Assembly: GCA_030998225.1 (NCBI GenBank)
Contig: JAPYXD010000696.1
Location: forward strand, 248,001 to 312,000
Origin: Diplolepis rosae
Lineage: Eukaryota; Arthropoda; Insecta; Hymenoptera; Diplolepididae
Reading direction: 5' to 3'
Length of the DNA: 64,000 bases
The notes beneath the pieces were generated by a model that made no database searches, had not been told where the DNA came from, and saw only the letters and a list, made by a program, of their open reading frames with translations. Shown one piece after another: positions 10,294-21,608 of this stretch. A program made the translations under genes and the position numbers. Positions within the stretch are counted from its first letter, which is position 1. Every line of letters starts with the position of its first letter.

Positions 10294-12195
10294 ATGAGTC
10301 ATAGGGTATCAATAATTCCATACATTGTAGGGGCCAAAGAAGTTTTTACTTTTTTTAACTATGAAGTACTTCTCCGAAAACTTTCGAAAAAATATATATT
10401 GTCACTTTGAATTTGAGCATGATATAGAAAAAAATGGTGGGTGTTTAAGAAGTAATTCACACTAAAAAAATGTTTCAAAAAATTAAAAAACAAATTTTAC
10501 CGCCTTTTTATAAACGGAATGGGTTCTTGAATTTTTGTCAGAACCTATTTAATCCTCTGTATAACATATATTTTTGTCATCAAGATCGGTTGAGCCGTTT
10601 TTGAGAAAATGAGATTTTTTGATTTTTTAAAATTCGTTCATAGCTTTTGTGAAAATTTTTTTCGAGTTGATACTTGGGGAGGATTTATCTTATTATGGGA
10701 GCCACTTACCCTCGAAATATGTATCAAATCCGAACGGGGACACCCAGACAATGCTAATCCTGCTATGCCCTTTATAACTATTAAATTAATCTCCTCGAGC
10801 AGAATTTTGAATCTTCATATTGGATATGAATTTATTATTCTTATTGATATTCTTATCTTGTATTATATGATTAACGTCTACTTGTCGCTGACAATGTATC
10901 CTGACGTGTAAGTGAAGTAGTGTTAAAGGTCGTTTCGTGGGAATCAAAGACGGAATACTACGAAGTTTAAGCCAGTTAGTCGATCTCCAAATTCAGAATC
11001 GCAAGGATTATTTATTTGATTTCGCATCACACCTTGTGTCCTGGCAGTCAGCCTCTTAGTGTGGCGTGAAATAAGGGATAAATTTATTATTATCCCTCTG
11101 TGAGATTGAAGAGTTTCATTTTTTATTTATTACCATCATTAACGCAATCATCTGAAAGTGAAGAAGCTCCAGAAGACGAATCTATGGAATTTGGAGATTC
11201 AAGATCGTTCTGTACATGAAGGATTTTATATGATTGGCCGAATTAGTCGTTTCACTTTGTATTTTGGATAACGAAGTAACCCCTGGAGTAAAAAAGTTCG
11301 TCATTCACGATATGTCCATAAATAATCCCGGGATCGCTATCTCATTTATCTCAGCTTATCACCGGATCATTGACAGTCAATCTAGGTATTTAATTGTTCT
11401 TTTATTTTTATTTTATATGTATGCTTATATGATTTTGCAAATAGGGGGCAAAATTCGTCGAGTTTACCCGCCTAAAAACTTTTTGTCTCCGATTTCATTG
11501 AAAGTCCGCGAAATTATTGTCCGAGTGGACCTCTTTCAATTCTCCTAAGAGAACGTCTCTAACACGACGTGTTGTCAGTATACAGGGGCTAGAATTTTTA
11601 ACCTTTTACCGCGCACGCTGATACTCAATTAACCATAACTTCTACAAAAGTTATCCAAGTTAATTTTTTTATGGAGGTCTTGGAAACGTTTTTTCATCAG
11701 CTTTACGCTGAAAGCAATGGTTTTAGATAAAAAAAATTATTTGAACTTCATTTTTTGATTTTAATAATATTTTTGAGTTTTTCTCCAAGTGCCGCCCTTA
11801 ATTTTTTTCCAAAATTATGTTTAAAAAAAGGTTGATTTTTTCTTTTTAAAATGAGCCATGGTCGACAATGGGGCGAAAGAAATTGGTGGAGATACGCGAC
11901 ACTCCTTGTGCGCGGCTTCTGCCTCGCGAGCGCCCATGTTTCAAATTCAGAATGTACGGTTTCTAGTCGACTACAAATATTCAAATACAAACTGCATTTT
12001 TTAACCAAATAATTATTATCGTTATAAATTATTTCACGAATAATAATTTTTATTATTTATTGGACAAGGATTGAAAAACCCGCCGAAAAAATTAGTATGC
12101 ATATTTGACCACTAGATGGATGTCTTCGATACCTTTCTCGCAGAAAACTCATTGTTTATCTCAATTCACCTCCTATTCTCGAGAATGATATTTTA
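10294..12195. other. AT-rich stretch, possible small exon only
   Basis: No recognised gene. A short acidic open segment at about 11150-11217 (SSESEEAPEDESMEF) looks more coding-like than its surroundings, but it has no flanking exons I can support. The other open frames (10609-10911, 11234-11548, 11748-12008) have hydrophobic or lysine-rich composition typical of random AT-rich translation. Confidence 0.45.
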
Positions 12196-13773
12196 ATGGA
12201 AGGCGACGATATCTTTGCCGATCCTTCAACATCCAAGTTTAAAAAATCTAAAACTGATTGTTCTGATGAAAATCATTACGCCGGAATGGAGGTTCTTGAA
12301 CAAATAAAAGAAAAATTTCAAAAATCTGCAAGTAATTCAGAAAAAGTGTTAGTTTTAACTCTTGCTCCGAAATCTTGGGGCCGCAGAAGATTGGCTAAAG
12401 AATTTGGTGCTTCTGAACGACAAACTAGAAAGGCTAAGAAATTAGTAGCTGAGAATGGTATTTTAACTTCTCCTAATTTAAAAAAAAGTAAAACTTTAGA
12501 TTCCAAGATTGAAAATTTGGTCAAAAAATTTTACCTTGATGATGAGAATAGTCACATGATGCCTGGCATGAAAGATTTCGTTTCCGTAAAAAAGGCGATG
12601 GCTCCCGTGAGCACGTTCAAAAAAAGTTAATTATGTGCAATCTTACTGAACTATATGCAAATTTCAAGACTCAGCATCCGACAGTTAAAATTTGCATACT
12701 GTTTGTGTTTGTGTCCATCATGAAAACCTTAATCTGATGCTAGATGCTGTAGATTTAAAAGAACCAACCTGCAAAAATTTTTCCCCCATTAAGACTTATC
12801 ATGATGCTATGAACAGGATTCTGTGTAGCGTTCCGACCTCAGAATGCTACTTGAATGGATGCACAGCGAGTCCTGGTACAAGCGCACTTAAGGACTTAAT
12901 AACATCAGTTCTCGCAGACCAGTGTATTAACAGAGTAGAATTCCAGACTTGGCAACAAACTGACAGAAGTACGTTACGCACGGAAATAACAGACGCAGAA
13001 GATTTTGCTGAATAGATTTGTGAAGCCTTTCTTAAGCTTAAAACTCACTCTTTTACAGTCAAACAATAGTCGTATTTCTTTAAAAACCTTAAGGACACAC
13101 TGAAAGAAGGGGAATTTCTTATCCTTTATGATTTTGCTGAAAACTATGCCTTTGTAGTCCAGAATGCAGCTCAGTCATTTCATGGGAACAATGATCAAGC
13201 TACCATTTCTACAGTGGTAATTTATTATAAAGAGGACAATATTCTAAAGCACCGCAGTCTTGCTATGTTATCAGATTGTTTGACTCATGACATAATTGCT
13301 GTGTACGAATATCAAAACTTATTAAACACTATTTGAAAGAGAATTTTCAACCCAGAAAAATGATTTATTTTACGAATGGAGCCGCCCAGCACTTTAAAAA
13401 TAAATATAACTTCATCAATTTGCTCCACCATGAAATGGATTTTGGTATTCCAGCCGAGTGGCATTTCCATACAACAGCGCATGGAAAAGGCCCTTGTGAT
13501 GGTATTGGGGGAAATTGAAAAAGACTCGCAGCGCGTGCTAGCCTACAAGCGTCATCTAAAGATCTGATTTTGACTGCTGATGCCTTGTATCAATGGGCAA
13601 AGAAAAATTTAGTTGAAACTTTAGTATTCTTTAGTCCCAAAGAAAATCACGCCATCACAGCTCAAGAACTTAAGAGTAGATTTGCATCAGCAAACACAGT
13701 GTCTGGTACACAAAAATATCACTCATTCGTTCCCTCTGCTGAATTAACTCTCATGTTGAGAAAATATTCGTGA
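12196..13773 (+). pseudogene. DDE-like transposase pseudogene of an uncharacterised family
   Basis: A decayed gene recognisable in pieces across three frames. The pieces are an N-terminal region with an HTH-like block (LTLAPKSWGRRRLAKEFGAS), a conserved MPGMKDFVSVK segment, CNLTELYANFKTQHP, then TVCVCVHHENLNLMLDAV, LILYDFAENYAFVVQN, YFTNGAAQHFKNKYNFINLL, and AEWHFHTTAHGKGPCDGIGG. From memory this matches proteins repeated in aphid, hydra and other invertebrate genomes, in which YFxDGAAQxxKN looks like a catalytic Asp block. Here that Asp is Asn. At least four frame changes and an internal deletion near 12690 make it non-functional. The superfamily assignment is uncertain. Confidence 0.7.
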
Positions 13774-13837
13774 TCATTAGAATGTGATGTTCTCCCAAAC
13801 AAAACTGTGAGGCAAAAAAGAAAGAGAAGTGCACATA

Positions 13838-13977
13838 ACACGTGGATAAATAACTCCCGGGACTGACACATAGATGACGTCGTCAACAAAAGTTCTGTAT
13901 GATGTTTCATGAGTACCAACCTTCAAAAGATACCTGTCAAAATTTCATGACATTCTGACGTTTGGTCCACACGTCCA
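13838..13977 (+). mobile_element. mariner 5'-end fragment
   Basis: 140 bp matching 7497-7636 with about 10 differences (taacacgtggat...ggtccacacgtc). It stops abruptly at 13977, where the 3' end of R1-like copy A begins. It is a truncated second copy of the mariner end seen at 7.5 kb. Confidence 0.75.
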
Positions 13978-14027
13978 AGTCCGCCCAGGACGCCAGGCCA
14001 CAGGTGCAGGCCCCGATGCGATTTCTA

Positions 14028-14444
14028 TTAGCCCTCGTTGTTGCCGCACTCTACACGCCCATCAAACTCCATCGTCTTCATCACAAGAGTGACGAATGAC
14101 TCGATAAGCATCCATTTCCGTTCAGACTGGAGCATGAGAGACACCATCGTGTCAGGGGTGAGTTGTGCGCCCACTTCCCGACCGACAGCCTCTCTTGCCA
14201 CGCCCCACCTGGCACAGAAAAACAGTGTGTGCTCTGCATTGTCCACAAGGGAACCGCAGTAGCTACACGAATCGTCGTCTCACTTCTTGAAGCGCTTCAG
14301 GTACGCACTAAAGCAGCCATAGCCTTAAAGCGCTGGAGCCAGGTAAAAGTCTACTTGACCGTGCTTTCTATCCAGCCGGGTGGTGAGCTCCGGGATTAGG
14401 CGGTGTATCCATCTGCCGGATTGGTCACCATGCCATCTCGCATG
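14028..14444 (-). pseudogene. R1-like copy A, C-terminal Cys/His region
   Basis: The end of the polyprotein, in frames displaced from the RT. It has a residual CCHC-like knuckle (cysteine pair near DNAEHTLFFCARWG) followed by LTPDTMVSLMLQSERKW and SFVTLVMKTMEFDG. These match copy D residues near 58981-59221 closely. Confidence 0.7.
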
Positions 14445-15251
14445 CTATTTCTCGACGAGTCTGCGCCTTCCATCCTTGCGGATGGCCTCCTTCGCGCGAG
14501 CGATTTCCTGCAGGTTTGTTAAGCAGGTGAGCTCCTTACTGAGCTGGAAGGTCTCTTTCCTTTCCTCCGCCAATAAATCAATTGGCGGGACGCTCGCCAG
14601 GACCAGCACAGCAATCGTCGACACAGTTCGGTATGCTGAGACAATTCTCTCCACCACACCTCTCTGTGCCGAGAACAGCCTTTTCAGGATAGAATGGTTG
14701 TTAAGGGCACTTGTCCAGATCGGAGCTGCATAAAGCAGCTTCGAGTTTACCACGCTCGCCACCAGCCTTTTCTTAGCTTCCCTGGGTCCACCAATGTTCG
14801 GCATGAGCCGAGTCAGGGCGGCCCCACATAGGATGGCTTTAGCAGTCGCAATCTGCAGGCATTGCCCGAAGCTAAGCCTTCGATCCAACTGCACTGCCAG
14901 GTACTTAATGCTCTTTTTCCACTCTGTTTCATGTTCCCCGAAAGCGATCTTCGGATATTGGAAGGATCTCCTGTCTGTCACCAGCAAAGCCTCGGTCATT
15001 TCAGGGGCCATTTTCAGGCCTCTGCTATCTAACCAACGCTTTGCCCGCCACAGAGTATCATTGATCCTCAGTTCCAGAATTCCGACGTTGTCAGCAGCGC
15101 ACACGACAAGTGCGTCGTCCGCGAAGACGCTGATGCTCCATCCAGCAGGCAGGTCCATGCGCAGGAAATCGTCGTACATGACATTCCAAACGAGTGGACC
15201 CACCCGCGACCCTTGAGGGGCGCCACAAGTCATCCCTTCTTGAGAGACCAT
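14445..15251 (-). pseudogene. R1-like copy A, RT palm/thumb
   Basis: The reverse transcriptase second half in one 268-codon frame. It has GAPQGSRVGPLVWNVMYDD, the catalytic FADDALVVCAADN box, LLVTDRRSF, IKYLAVQLDRRLSFG, and the ANIGG/REAKKR thumb block. The catalytic FADD is intact. It is out of frame with 15387-16256. Confidence 0.88.
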
Positions 15252-16256
15252 TTGTCGCCCTCATATATCACCCACCTGTCACTCTGATAGTCATCTATCA
15301 CTTGCAACAGGTAGTCTGGAACCTTTTTCCGCACCATTGCCTCGATGCAGATGTTCCATCTCGCGGTATTGAACGCATTGCGTATGTCAATGCTGATCAA
15401 CGGTGGTGTCAACTGTGGACCTGCCTTTCCGAAAGCCAAACTGGTTTTCCGAGAGACCATTCTCGCGGACCATGTGACCCTGTAGTCTTTGTAGGATCAT
15501 TTCCTCCAGAATTTTCCCCATCGTATCCAATAGACATATTGGTCTATACGATGAGGCATCCCCTAGAGGCTTGTTGTCCTTCCTCAGCAGCACCAACCTC
15601 TGCTTCTTCCAGTCTGCGAAGAATCTCCCCTCCCGAAGACAGGAGTTAAAGACTTCTAGGAGGATCTCCGGGTATACCCCGATTACCTCTTTGAGGATCT
15701 CTTTCGGCAACCCGTCCATCCCTGGAGCTGTGTTTGCCTTGAGCTTTCCACCCGCTTTCTTAAGTTCCTCGGGAGTGAAGAGTTCTTCGTACCGGACCAC
15801 GCAGGAGCTTCGGTCCTGTCTTTGGAACGGCTTTACACGCCGAAACAAGCTTCGCACAATGTACTTGACTCGATCGGGATTATCCAGGCCCGGGGTCTTT
15901 CTTCTAGTCACCAATCTCTTGGTGAGTATTTTGAAGGCGAGACCCCATGGATCCTTTTCGACTTCCCCGATCAAGTCTTTCCAGCACGAAATTCGACTTT
16001 TGTTTATGCCTTGCCTCAGAGCTGATTTTGCTTTTTTCCATGCCTCCCGCAGCAGAGATTCACCCTTTGAGCGGGTAAATCTCCGCCACGCTGTAAGGCA
16101 TTTTCGACGCAGGGCAGACAACTGGTCGTTCCACCAGTACATCGAGTCCCCAGTATGCCCGTGCCCGCGTCGAGGCATGGAGTGGTCACATGCTGCGACC
16201 ACTTTCCGCCTCGCTGCCCGCACAGTGGCCTCCAACGACCCAGCAGACCTTGCCAA
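15230..16256 (-). pseudogene. R1-like copy A, RT N-terminal half
   Basis: The first half of RT, with the segment before fingers (MYWWNDQLSALRRKCL), then TAPGMDGLPKEILKEV, KKQRLVLLRKDNKPLGDA, SSYRPICLLDTMGKILEEMI, LSENQFGFRKGRSTVD and, in a second frame, LISIDIRNAFNTARW. A deletion or frameshift near 15400 separates the two frames. The upstream DDE... endonuclease part is lost. Confidence 0.85.
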
Positions 16257-16489
16257 ACCAAGCTCATCTATGAGTCTTGTTTCTTCAAGATGTTATCGAA
16301 GTTTGTCTTTGCTGAGTCGTTCTGTGTTCCAGGAGGGGCTTCTTACCTTTCCGCCCCTTCCCGTATTAATCAGGTCATTCCTGGCGACCATCTCACCGTC
16401 CAAGATTCTCCTCCTACAATTCTTGTACTGTTAATTGTTTTTCTAATGTTTTTTGTAAAATTAATTGAATTGTTTGTGCATGTAAAAAT

Positions 16490-16882
16490 GTGAAGAATAG
16501 TAATTACCCAATTTCTTATTTTTGCACATTAATTTCTATTGGAAAAGCAATTTTGACATCAAAAATTTTGCCTAGAATCCCAAATTCTAGTATGCCTCTA
16601 GCAGACAGATCTAAAATGAATTGCCATAAGTGCGGTAAAATCGGACATTTTGCCTCACAATGCATGACCAAGCCTCAGGGTTTTCCCCTGGACCACAACT
16701 TCAAGAGGCCATCTCCACCAATGAGAACATTACAAGAAAAGGAGACAGAAGGGATGAAAATGTCACAGGAAGAAGTAGAGGAACAAATAGATTACAAGGA
16801 TTCAGCCGAGTATCTGCAGTATACGGAAGACTCTGATCTATTCAAGCCAGAAGAAAAACTGGAGAATACAAAATACTCCTAG
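16490..16882 (+). pseudogene. gypsy-2 gag C-terminal part with CCHC knuckle
   Basis: It has one perfect retroviral zinc knuckle, CHKCGKIGHFASQC (C-x2-C-x4-H-x4-C), near residue 45. An acidic Glu-rich tail follows (EVEEQIDYKDSAEYLQYTED), typical of the gag-protease junction of insect gypsy elements. The first 40 residues are not clearly gag. The protease continues in the -1 frame. Confidence 0.8.
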
Positions 16883-16915
16883 ACTCAGGAGCATCGATTA
16901 ACCTAATTAAAGAAA
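16858..16915 (+). pseudogene. gypsy-2 protease active-site fragment
   Basis: Reading one frame off gag gives YKILLDSGASINLIKEK, the aspartic protease D-S/T-G motif with its hydrophobic flanks. It is cut off by MITE X copy 1 immediately downstream. Confidence 0.75.
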
Positions 16916-17283
16916 AGATATACGAGTTTTTATGCATTGACTCGAATCTAATCTAGTATTGTAGTTGTTTGCGGCGCTAGCCATTACACTTGATATTTCG
17001 CGACTAGTCCCAGCCATTTTGATTTTATCGATCTTGTGTAGTAGTAGCTTGTTGTAATAGAGCATGCGCAGTTCAAATGTACAAGGCTTTGTCAGTAGGG
17101 TGCTAACGCTGTACGAAGAATAAGAAGAATATGAAGAATAAGAAGAAGATTCTGCTCCGCTGTAAGATTATATGCGCATGCCCAGTTCAATTTTTACATT
17201 ATATTCCTCTGTAACGGAGTACACAACATTCCGTTACTCTCAGCTGTAACGGAAAAACGAGTTTCCGCGCCGGAGGCACATAA
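16916..17283. mobile_element. MITE X, copy 1 (forward)
   Basis: About 368 bp matching four other copies in the window. It starts at tacgagtttttatgc (the outer 20 bp of the TIR are lost) and ends ggaaaaacgagtttccgc ... cggaggcacataa. Internal landmarks are ttgtgtagtagtagcttg, a GAA/AAT microsatellite and gcgcatgc motifs. It is inserted in the gypsy-2 protease. Confidence 0.85.
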
Positions 17284-17511
17284 AATGAAATTACCTTTGC
17301 ATGACGACGGATATTTTATACCGGCCAAAACATCGCAAGTATTAAATATCTCAGTTAACGACGAGAACTAGGACATGTTAATTTAAGTCCACTATGATAA
17401 GACATATGAAATCAGATCCAGAAATATAAACCATCCACAGACAGACAAGCCCTGGTAAAAGTTACAGGAAATTCTAAAGTCATCAAACTGAAAAACACAG
17501 GAGAATTTTCA
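17284..17511 (+). pseudogene. gypsy-2 protease-RT linker
   Basis: AT-rich decayed sequence with several stops. The part just before 17512 (KLKNTGEFSLQETEKLLGKG) joins the RT frame, so this is pol linker. Confidence 0.5.
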
Positions 17512-18252
17512 TTGCAGGAAACCGAGAAACTATTAGGGAAAGGAATCATCAGAGAAAGTCAATCACCCTTCAACTCGCCCCTTTGGGTAGTTCCCAAAAA
17601 AGGAAATAAATTACGAATGGTAATTGACAACATGAAAATAAATGAGGACACAGATCAAGATGCATACCCACTACCTATGATTGACGACATCCTAGACCAA
17701 TTAGGGAAGACTAAATTCTTTTCAGCCTTCGACCTTTCTGCAGGATTCCAACAAATACCGATGAAGGAAGAAGACAAGAAATATACGGCGTTTTCTACCT
17801 TCCAAGGACATTTTGAATATAATAGAATGCCCTTTGGAATAAAGAACGCTCCAGCTGCTTTCCAAAGGATGATGGACAATGCATTCTGGGGACTCATTGG
17901 AACAAAATGTTTTGCTTATATGAATGATATCGTTATTTTTGGAAACACGCGTCAACAACACAACGAAAATCTTAAAGCAGTACTGGAAAGAATAAAACAA
18001 CTGGGACTACGACTGGAACCGAAGAAATGCGAATATTTGAAACCAGAATTGGAATACTTCGGACATATAATAACAAAAGATGGAGCATAACCAAATCCTG
18101 AAAGAATAAATACTGTAAAAAATTTCAAACATTCAAAAACCGTAAAAGGTATTCAATCATTTTTGGGATTGGCAGGATATTACAGAAAATTTTTGAAGAA
18201 CTTTTCCTGTATAGCTCGACCTTTAACTAGGCTAACACAAAGCGACACCATA
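17512..18252 (+). pseudogene. gypsy-2 reverse transcriptase
   Basis: RT blocks are complete in one frame. They are SPFNSPLWVVPKK, LRMVIDNMKINEDT (an FRMVIDYR-like block), FFSAFDLSAGFQQIPM, YNRMPFGIKNAPAAFQRMMD, and LEYFGHIITKDG. The catalytic box reads YMND at 17917-17928 instead of Y-x-D-D, so the first catalytic Asp is Asn. A single TAA at 18088-18090 interrupts the frame, which then runs on to FLGLAGYYRKFLKNFS up to the MITE at 18253. Confidence 0.88.
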
Positions 18253-18487
18253 CAGTAAAACCTCATTTATCGGGACGCTTTTGAAATGTGAACACCTCAT
18301 TTATCGGGATTGGGAGTGGTCCCCCACTACCACCTACAGCCTCATGGTGGGTTGCCATGACTATTGTTGTTACCCCACTTCATGTGACTATGTACAAGGA
18401 GTGGTGGTTGGAGGCAGAACAAAATGTCCAGATAAATGAGTTCGCAAGATCCTGACAAATGAGTGTCCGATAAACGAGGTTTTACTG
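18253..18487. mobile_element. pogo-like MITE inside gypsy-2 RNase H
   Basis: 235 bp with near-perfect TIRs, starting CAGTAAAACCTCATTTAT and ending, in reverse complement, CAGTAAAACCTCGTTTAT. It is flanked on both sides by TA (18251-18252 and 18488-18489), the target-site duplication of the Tc1/mariner/pogo superfamily. It has no coding capacity. Removing the element plus one TA leaves the RNase H frame continuous. Confidence 0.9.
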
Positions 18488-18489
18488 TA

Positions 18490-18960
18490 TTTGATTGGAC
18501 TCCAGACTGTGAAAAAGCTTTCTTCGATCTAAAGCACGCCTTAATATCAGCGCCAGTACTCAAGTTTCCCGACTTCTCTAAACAATTTATATTGACAAGA
18601 TACGCATTCAACTGTGGACTAGGAGCAGTACTTAGCCAAGATAACCACCCATGTATGTTTATATCAAGAACCCTGAACAAAGCAGAAGAAAAATACACAA
18701 CTTCTGAGAAAGAGTTACTCGCAATAGTATGGGCGATGAAGAGGTTACGTCAATATCTCCTATGTAAAAAGTTTAAAATTCAGACAGACCATCCAGTTTT
18801 GATCTGGTTACACTTTGTGAAGGACCCTAGTCTGAGATTACTGAGATGAAGACTTCAAATGGAAGAGTATGAATATGAAATAGAATACGCGAAAGGAGAA
18901 GAGAATAAGGTAGCTGACTGCTTATCACGATTATTCCCGATGACAGTGGATACAATCAAA
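18490..18960 (+). pseudogene. gypsy-2 RNase H domain
   Basis: Continues the RT frame after the MITE, with FDWTPDCEKAFFDLKHAL, then FILTRYAFNCGLGAVLSQ (where D of TDA is replaced by R, YA), FISRTLNKAEEKYTTSEKEL, LLAIVWAMKRLRQYL and the IQTDHPVL motif. One TGA at 18847-18849 precedes RLQMEEYEYEIEYAKG and NKVADCLSRL. Integrase is absent downstream. Confidence 0.85.
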
Positions 18961-19330
18961 CTATGGATCAAGCAAGTATAACGGAGGCCGAAGAAAATGA
19001 AACTGACAACTTAAAAAAAAAAGTTACCAAAAATTGAAACATTTAACACACCTGTAATTATATGGAATGAATTATTGAAAGATAGAATTAAATTACCACC
19101 CAGGAGAAGGAAAGAGCCGCCAGAACAAATGAGCGTCAGCGAAACAGACGAAATAAGGGAAAATTCACCAAATGAAACACCAGTAGAAAAAACGGATAAT
19201 TACACTGATTTTCCAAAATACAGGACCTACATTTTTCCATAATTCCAAATCATGATTATGTAATAAAATATAGAGACTCTTACGTAATAAATATAAAATT
19301 TGAGAACGAAATCAACCCAACGGAAAGTTA
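18961..19330 (+). pseudogene. gypsy-2 decayed tail after RNase H
   Basis: Charged, partly open sequence (FNTPVIIWNELLKDRIKLPP) that may be a pol or env remnant. The integrase region is missing, so a deletion lies about here. Confidence 0.45.
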
Positions 19331-19740
19331 TTGGACGGTGAAACCTGCGAGGCATCGTTGTTCAAACGATGCGCTGAGAATAAATGCAAATCCTCACCAT
19401 TTTCGTTGCACAAAGTAATATTCATATCCATTAGCGTCGAATACGTTGTACTCCCTATTAAAGAATCAAAGTTAGATATAAATTGTGAACATTTTATAAA
19501 ACAAGAGGTAATCTCTGAACCATCATTGCTGACAGGCCGTAATTGTAAAATCTATAATGATTACGACACATTGTATTTTTTGAAACTATTCAGGTTTCCA
19601 CAACTGAACAATTCAACGTGACATATGACATAAAATATTCCAGGGAAGATTTAGACAACCTTAAGAGCCAATTGGTGCAATTACCAAAGCTCATCGACAA
19701 CGAAGAATTGAAGCGAGCTAGATTAAGTTACATATTATAA
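19331..19740 (+). pseudogene. gypsy-2 env-like fragment
   Basis: A cysteine-rich open segment of 96 codons followed, in another frame, by REDLDNLKSQLVQLPKLIDN. Position after pol and the cysteine spacing resemble the envelope region of insect errantiviruses. It is a short, broken fragment without signal peptide or membrane anchor. The assignment is tentative. Confidence 0.45.
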
Positions 19741-19779
19741 CATACAATTCAAGCATACGACCTTTAATTTCAGAACCCC

Positions 19780-19990
19780 CCAAGAATAGAAGGGTTAAGG
19801 TTTATGGACTCAACCATGTCTAAAAAGGTGGGCATTATAGAGTACGATTAGCGTCCCCATTCCCTAGTACATAAGCACATATAAACCGCTGCCTGAAGCT
19901 CAGTCAATCCAGACAAGTAAGACGATAGTGTATCTTTTAACTAATAAAAAGAGATTTTGGTTATTGGAGAGATTCCAACAGTTCTTCAAA
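19780..19990 (+). repeat. Possible 3' LTR remnant of gypsy-2
   Basis: It has a TATA-like core (acatataaaccgctgcc), an initiator-like tcagtcaat about 30 bp on, and an aataaa-like signal. This is the order U3-R expected of an LTR, placed right after env. No second copy exists in the window to confirm it. Confidence 0.4.
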
Positions 19991-20500
19991 AATTCGAAAT
20001 TGTTCATTTATTCATAAAAATTATGATATTTTTGTCAATTTTGCTTCATACCAAAAAAAGGTATTGTGCGATTTCGTATGATAATTTAGGTATACTTTAT
20101 GTATTTTTTAAATAAACGAACCCTACATTTATACCTATGTATATACTTGATTTTTAAGTAAAAATGTTATGTTTTTTTATAAATTTTGTCCAAAGTATTC
20201 TACTCTATTGTAACGGTTTGTCGAATTAACTTCACACCAAATAAATCGCAAACTGCAAATTCGCATCCGCATTCAGACATAATTTATGTTTTTTCAAATA
20301 TTCAAACTCTTCTTTTATACTGACACTATCATCGGAAATAAAATTATAGCATCACCTGTTGTTTCAGCTATTGGTGCAGTAACTTAATATTACAATCAGT
20401 CGGAAAGTGAATTTAGCTTACTCCTGCGCATCAATACTTTCTTGAGTTTACATTAAATAAACAATTAAATATTAATTATTGTTTTTTACTTTGAACCAAA
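19991..20500. other. AT-rich spacer
   Basis: No gene or repeat recognised. Confidence 0.5.
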
Positions 20501-21125
20501 TTTGTATAGTATTGGGTTATGTGAAAAGTATATTCCGATTTTTTATTAATGCTTGAATGAAACTTTTTTTTGTTGAAACTCGATGTTATAAGAGTACATA
20601 TGTGCCATTATTATCCTTGACCTCTTGACATTTCGCGAATAGTTTCATAATTCCATCGGTATAGAACTTCTGTGGTTTAGTGGCGAAAATCTTGGCGACA
20701 TGGTTTTCGGCTGCTCTTTTGTTGGACAATTTTTTTCCATTAAGGAAATTTTGCAAAGACCGAAACAAATGATAGTCAGACGGTGCACGGTCCGCGCCAT
20801 ACGTTGGGTGAATCAAAACTTCCCAAACAAGTTCAGTCAATTTTTGGCGAATCATTAAAGATGTGTGTGGCATGGCGTTATCGTGGTGTAACACAACGCC
20901 CTTTCTATTGACCAATTGCAGAAGCTTCTTTTGAACTGCTTGCTGTAATCTGGTCAATTGTTGCATTTTTTGAATGATTGCAAACTGTTTGATGGTTGAT
21001 GCCCAGCGCGTCAGCGATTTCTTAAAAGCTGGCATGCCGATCTATCGCGATCAGTTGCGAAATCCCAATGGCACAAATTTCTCTGCATGTTTGTGATACG
21101 TTATAGCCTTTTCTGTAGTAAAAAA
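20500..21125 (-). pseudogene. mariner transposase (minus), decayed
   Basis: The C-terminal two thirds is in one 149-codon frame (20586-21035). It has VVLHHDNAMPHTSLMIRQKL with the second catalytic Asp, then RAPSDYHLFRSLQNFLNGKK with the third Asp, and the usual C-terminal GIMKLFAKCQEV. Upstream (21035-21125, minus) is a fragment of the first HTH (MMLFYYRKGYNVSQTCREIC). The middle with the first Asp is deleted. The wording HHDN...SDYHLF is typical of irritans-type mariners. Confidence 0.85.
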
Positions 21126-21608
21126 GCATCATATAGCGAATTTCTTCAGAAATTTAACACATTTTCAAACATCCCCCCTCCTCTCTCTCTCTTTATCCAC
21201 CTGTCTGACTCCCCCCCCCCCCTTCTCTTATTTTGAAACTATACTGCACGTTATTAAAGTTTACCGATTCATGATGCGTTCTCTAATATTTGGTACGTCA
21301 CAAATTAGTGCAATAATATTAAATAATCTCCAACTTGCCCATATGTCTCAGCTTTTCTAAAAGCTTTTCTAAAATTATTTTTCTCCGTGTATGCTTTTTA
21401 TTCAAAAAATTATGCCTGGAAACAGAATTGAAGGCATGTGAAAATAGTAATACGTCTAACACCATATGGGATTTTTTTTTTATAAACAACGCGGAAATAT
21501 TGCAATGCTCTCGCAAACTTATAATTTTTGAAAATTCCACAATTTTAAATGTTTTACTAATTCTGAAAAATGTTGACTAAACAGCGCAAAGTACTCGATT
21601 ACATCAAT
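21126..21608. other. AT-rich spacer with pyrimidine and poly-C runs
   Basis: Contains a CT-rich run and poly-C near 21175-21232. No coding signal. Confidence 0.5.

Larger units (their letters stand above)
13978..16440 (-). mobile_element. R1-like non-LTR retrotransposon, copy A
   Basis: A minus-strand element encoding RT and a C-terminal zinc-knuckle region, homologous over most of its length to copy D (59-62.8 kb). It is 5'-truncated in the endonuclease: only GEMVARNDL survives before a deletion joins it to the SWNTERL segment. It ends 3' at a mariner fragment. GC content is clearly higher than in flanking DNA. The R1-clade assignment rests on overall RT similarity and on the C-terminal Cys-His arrangement, by recall. 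Confidence 0.85.
16441..19990 (+). mobile_element. Errantivirus-like LTR retrotransposon, gypsy-2 (decayed, nested MITEs)
   Basis: Plus-strand remains of a 17.6/297-like element. They are a gag CCHC knuckle, a protease DSG motif, RT, RNase H, a deletion of integrase, an env-like segment and a possible 3' LTR. Two MITEs are inserted: 16916-17283 after protease and 18253-18487 inside RNase H. No 5' LTR or primer site was found because R1-like copy A lies directly upstream. Confidence 0.82.

Noticed and set aside
10609..10911. 100-codon frame with membrane-like segments
   Set aside because: Phe/Ile/Leu-rich translation expected by chance from T-rich DNA.
11748..12008. 86-codon minus frame
   Set aside because: Lysine-rich chance frame. 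No family recognised.
15571..16434. 287-codon plus-strand frame over R1-like copy A
   Set aside because: Antisense to the RT. It is Ser/Arg/Pro-rich, as usual for antisense of a GC-rich gene.
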